Source: an uncultured Alphaproteobacteria bacterium
GTDB lineage: Bacteria; Pseudomonadota; Alphaproteobacteria; Micropepsales; Micropepsaceae
Assembly: GCA_903897605.1 (NCBI GenBank)
Contig: CAIUCH010000050.1
Span: forward strand, 22,319-86,318
Direction: 5' to 3'
DNA length: 64,000 nucleotides
A program made the position numbers and the translations under genes. The number at the start of each line of letters is the position of its first letter. The first letter of the stretch is position 1. Below, piece by piece: positions 61,731 through 64,000 of the stretch. Under the pieces are notes generated by a model that was not told where the DNA came from, did no database searches, and saw only the letters and a list, made by a program, of their open reading frames with translations.

Positions 61731-63332
61731 TTATGCGCTCAGCACACGCTTGTGCAGACGACCGATGGCGTCCAGCGCGGACAGAATTGCGCCTTCCTGC
61801 CAGGCGGGCAGGCGCGAAACATGCTCGCCCGCCAGCACGATGCGCCCATCGATGGCGCACATATTGTTGTAATTCTTGGCGCGGTTCTCATCCGTCCAGC
61901 GTCCCGAACAGCCCAGGGTCCAGGGCACGCGATGCCAGGAGATGCCGACGCCGCTCTTATATTCCTTGGGATATTGCGGATGGATCTTGGCGCCTTGATC
62001 CAACGCGGCCTTGATCTGATCCTTGGGCGATAAGGCCTCGAATTCATAAGTGGTCGGGCTGTCGGAGAAGATATAGCCGCCCAGCAGGACGCCGCCGCCT
62101 TTGCGATGATAATCCGTCGAAGGATAACTGATGTTGGAAATGGGCTGGTCGGTATAGGTGATGCCGCCATAAATGCCGTCATCGTCTTCCCAGAAGCGGC
62201 GCTTGAATTCCAGACCCACCTTGTAGGCCGCGTCATAGGACAGCGAATTGATCGCCGTCCGCATCGGACCTTTCACATTCATGGAAATCTGGCTCAACAC
62301 CGTGGCCGGAATGGTGCAGACGCACCAATCCGCATGCGCGGTCTGCGGCACGCCGCCCTTCTTTGAGTCGATGTAAGTGGCGGTGACGCCTTTCTCGTCC
62401 TGCTTGATGTCGGTGACTTTGCAATTGTATTTGATCGCGCCAGTCAGCTGCTGGCCAAAGGCCTTGCCGATCATGCCCATGCCGCCGACCGGCTGGAACA
62501 GCGGGGTCTGGAATTCATAGATCTTGCCGGCGATCACCGAGAACCACATCCCGGACTTGAACAGATCCTGCATCGGGATGGGATCGGAATCGACCGCCAG
62601 CGGCGCCAGCCCGCCGCCTGGATCGGTGGCGAAGCCGCGCATATTGCTGGCCATTTCGCTTTTCTTATATTCGTAATTCTTGTCCAGCGCGCCCCAGAAG
62701 CGCAGTATCTGCAACAATCCGTCTTTCTCGTCCTTGGTGATGGCGCCGTTCAGCTTGTCCTGGCTGGTGGCCTTGGCGAGGAGCTCGCCGACATAACCGT
62801 CGAAATCGCCGGCGATTTCGCGATGACGCTTGGGCTTGCCGCCGAACGCCCGGGTCGAATGAACATAGGCATTGTAGTTGACCATGTTGAAGGATTCGAG
62901 CGCGACATTGAACTGCTTGCAGTAATGCAAGAGGCCGCGATGGTGATAGGGAATGCGCCATGGCCCGGGATTGAAATAAAGCCCCTTGTCGAACTCGATA
63001 TGCTGAGTGACGCCGCCCAGTTCGGTATAAGTGTCGCCGCCGTAAAGCGACCAGTTCCGTCCACCGGGCCGGTCGTTATATTCCAGGATCTGGACCTTGT
63101 AGCCGGCTCTGCGCAGTTCATAGGCCGCGGTCATCCCCGCCAGGCCCGCGCCCAGAACCAGCACCGAAGCGCCCTTCACATCGCCAGAGAGCTTGATCGG
63201 TTCGTTGAAGTCCGAAGTGCCGGCATATCCCATCGCCACCATGGTCTCGTACATCATGCCGCTGCCGGCGGTGGTGCCGATCAACTTCAAAAGCGCGCGG
63301 CGGTTGACCGGAAATTCCTTACTGTTTTGCAC
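61731..63332 (-). CDS. Tat-type flavin amine-oxidase-like protein
   Basis: A 533-residue FAD oxidoreductase. The N terminus has VNRRALLKLIGTTAGSGMMY, a twin-arginine-like signal. The dinucleotide motif is VLVLGAGLAGMTAAYELRRA with EYNDRPGGRNWS, and the C-terminal FAD block is GRIVLAGEHVSRLPAWQEGA. The family oxidises amines, amino acids or carotenoid-like substrates. It is convergent with the propeller gene and divergent from a small ORF and a second PQQ dehydrogenase gene. Substrate unknown. Confidence 0.88.
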   Translation of the reverse strand: MQNSKEFPVNRRALLKLIGTTAGSGMMYETMVAMGYAGTSDFNEPIKLSGDVKGASVLVLGAGLAGMTAAYELRRAGYKVQILEYNDRPGGRNWSLYGGDTYTELGGVTQHIEFDKGLYFNPGPWRIPYHHRGLLHYCKQFNVALESFNMVNYNAYVHSTRAFGGKPKRHREIAGDFDGYVGELLAKATSQDKLNGAITKDEKDGLLQILRFWGALDKNYEYKKSEMASNMRGFATDPGGGLAPLAVDSDPIPMQDLFKSGMWFSVIAGKIYEFQTPLFQPVGGMGMIGKAFGQQLTGAIKYNCKVTDIKQDEKGVTATYIDSKKGGVPQTAHADWCVCTIPATVLSQISMNVKGPMRTAINSLSYDAAYKVGLEFKRRFWEDDDGIYGGITYTDQPISNISYPSTDYHRKGGGVLLGGYIFSDSPTTYEFEALSPKDQIKAALDQGAKIHPQYPKEYKSGVGISWHRVPWTLGCSGRWTDENRAKNYNNMCAIDGRIVLAGEHVSRLPAWQEGAILSALDAIGRLHKRVLSA

Positions 63333-63703
63333 AGATCATTCTCCCTCTCGACGCGGCGATACTATGCTGTCACCGGTGATTTCTGAAAGTTGCCGCGCCG
63401 CTCCATCTGGCCGCACCCGGGGCTCGCAAACATCCCTCTGCGGCGCTTTTGCGCAAGCCTCCGCGACGCAATCCTGCGGCCAATTTACCTCAATGAAATC
63501 ATATACTTATGGATGACTTGGCGGCACTGAGAAAACCTCAGCTTTGAGGCAAAAAATGATGCGGTGCAATATTGAGCCTGATCGTCTTTACAGCCACGCG
63601 GTTCAAGATGAAATTGCCCGCGACTTGGTGGAGCGGGCCGGACTCTCGGGGGGCGAGCGAAGCGCAAAATCTGAAGAGCGAACAAATCCCTCCGGAGGAC
63701 TGA
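63333..63703. other. Intergenic region between divergent redox genes
   Basis: No gene supported before the small ORF at 63704. A small hairpin, CCTCA-GCTT-TGAGG, lies near 63536-63549. The region should contain the promoters of the flavoprotein gene (minus) and of the small ORF and PQQ gene (plus). Confidence 0.4.
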
Positions 63704-63817
63704 ATGACGACCAATCGTAGAGAAGCACAGGGCGCGATCCTGGCCGATGGCAATGTCTTCACCAAACGATATGCCGAAATTTTCGCCGCCTTCTTCCGGA
63801 CAGGTATTCGGAAATAA
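63704..63817 (+). CDS. Small ORF of 37 codons with a strong ribosome-binding site
   Basis: The frame starts at ATG 63704 and reads MTTNRREAQGAILADGNVFT and so on, ending FFRTGIRK and TAA at 63815. GGAGG lies five bases before the ATG, as good a site as any in the window. The peptide is basic at both ends with a short hydrophobic centre (YAEIFAAFF). It ends 42 bases before the second PQQ dehydrogenase gene. It does not look like PqqA: there is no Glu-x3-Tyr pattern. It could be a leader or a small partner protein; existence is supported only by the site and spacing. Confidence 0.45.
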   Translation: MTTNRREAQGAILADGNVFTKRYAEIFAAFFRTGIRK

Positions 63818-63859
63818 ACGCCAATCAACAAACGAACGATTCAAAAAAGGGGCTAAGGA

Positions 63860-64000
63860 ATGACGAAGACGAAACTACTTGCCGGGGCGGGGCTGCTGGG
63901 TCTGGTGCTGGGTGGATCCGTTGCGGTTGCGCAGACGGGGCAGAATGTGGATTGGCCGGTCTATCTGGGCGACATCAACGGCAGCAAATACAAGCCGCTG
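63860..64000 (+). CDS. PQQ-dependent dehydrogenase, partial (runs off the window)
   Basis: Only the first 47 codons are present. They encode a signal peptide (MTKTKLLAGAGLLGLVLGGS, cleavage after AVAQ) and a mature start reading NVDWPVYLGDINGSKYKPL. This parallels the start of the PQQ dehydrogenase at 58468 (NRDWPTYGADLAGSHYLPL), so it is a paralogue. AAGG is just before the ATG. Confidence 0.85.
   Translation, partial: MTKTKLLAGAGLLGLVLGGSVAVAQTGQNVDWPVYLGDINGSKYKPL

Noticed and set aside
63704..63817. Small ORF as the PQQ precursor peptide PqqA
   Set aside because: PqqA needs Glu and Tyr spaced by three residues; here the pattern is absent and no pqqB-E gene is near.

Overview
The window reads as chromosomal DNA of a GC-rich alphaproteobacterium that degrades plant or algal sugars. 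Pointers are a TonB-dependent receptor of the Caulobacter/Xanthomonas kind, a Caulobacter-type Weimberg xylose operon (xylB, xylC, xylD, xylE, xylX), an NrsF/SigF sigma-anti-sigma pair, several Tat-type signal peptides and frequent TTG/GTG starts. A Caulobacterales, Sphingomonadales or Micropepsales-like host would fit; the sequence alone does not settle it. I saw no rRNA, tRNA, CRISPR array, insertion sequence or phage gene.

Layout. 0.2-3.9 kb: TonB receptor plus secreted phosphoesterase. 4.1-9.0 kb: an oxidative-stress island built around an ECF sigma factor of the SigF type and its membrane anti-sigma NrsF, with a cytochrome b, a Tat-exported MsrP/YedY1-like molybdoenzyme, a DUF1223 protein, a small secreted protein with a methionine every fifth residue, and a divergent secreted redoxin. 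Four copies of a GTAAC(C/T)-N15/16-CGA(A/C) element stand in front of these units, so they probably form one autoregulated regulon. This is the most interesting part of the window. 9.2-13.9 kb: cupin, polytopic membrane protein, orphan RND adaptor lipoprotein, PAP2 protein.

14.1-21.0 kb: a secreted glycosidase and a non-phosphorylative L-fucose pathway (FucP, mutarotase, dehydrogenase, lactonase, fuconate dehydratase). 21.0-24.1 kb (minus): acyl carrier protein, ketosynthase and DHA2 exporter. 24.4-30.2 kb (plus): CoA-transferase, enoyl-CoA hydratase, GMC oxidoreductase, secreted amidohydrolase. 30.2-35.7 kb (minus): D-galactose dehydrogenase, dgoK, dgoA, sodium/sugar symporter, periplasmic mutarotase. 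35.9-37.0 kb: secreted GH5-like glycosidase. 37.0-43.1 kb (minus): Weimberg xylose operon, without xylA. Three sugars are thus oxidised by non-phosphorylating dehydrogenase-lactonase-dehydratase routes inside about 29 kb, with no sugar-responsive regulator in the same stretch.

43.1-49.5 kb: two APC permeases, an M24-fold protein with altered metal ligands, a PLP ammonia-lyase-like enzyme and an aldo/keto reductase, suggesting uptake and breakdown of an amino-acid-like compound. 49.5-54.3 kb: TetR regulator divergent from a tripartite OMF-HlyD-DHA2 efflux operon, with two near-identical operator sites. 54.3-58.3 kb: exopolysaccharide-type sugar transferase, dienelactone-hydrolase-like protein, cytochrome P450. 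58.5-64.0 kb: a secreted redox group with a PQQ dehydrogenase, a six-bladed propeller protein, a flavin amine-oxidase-like protein, a 37-codon small ORF and the start of a second PQQ dehydrogenase that runs off the window.
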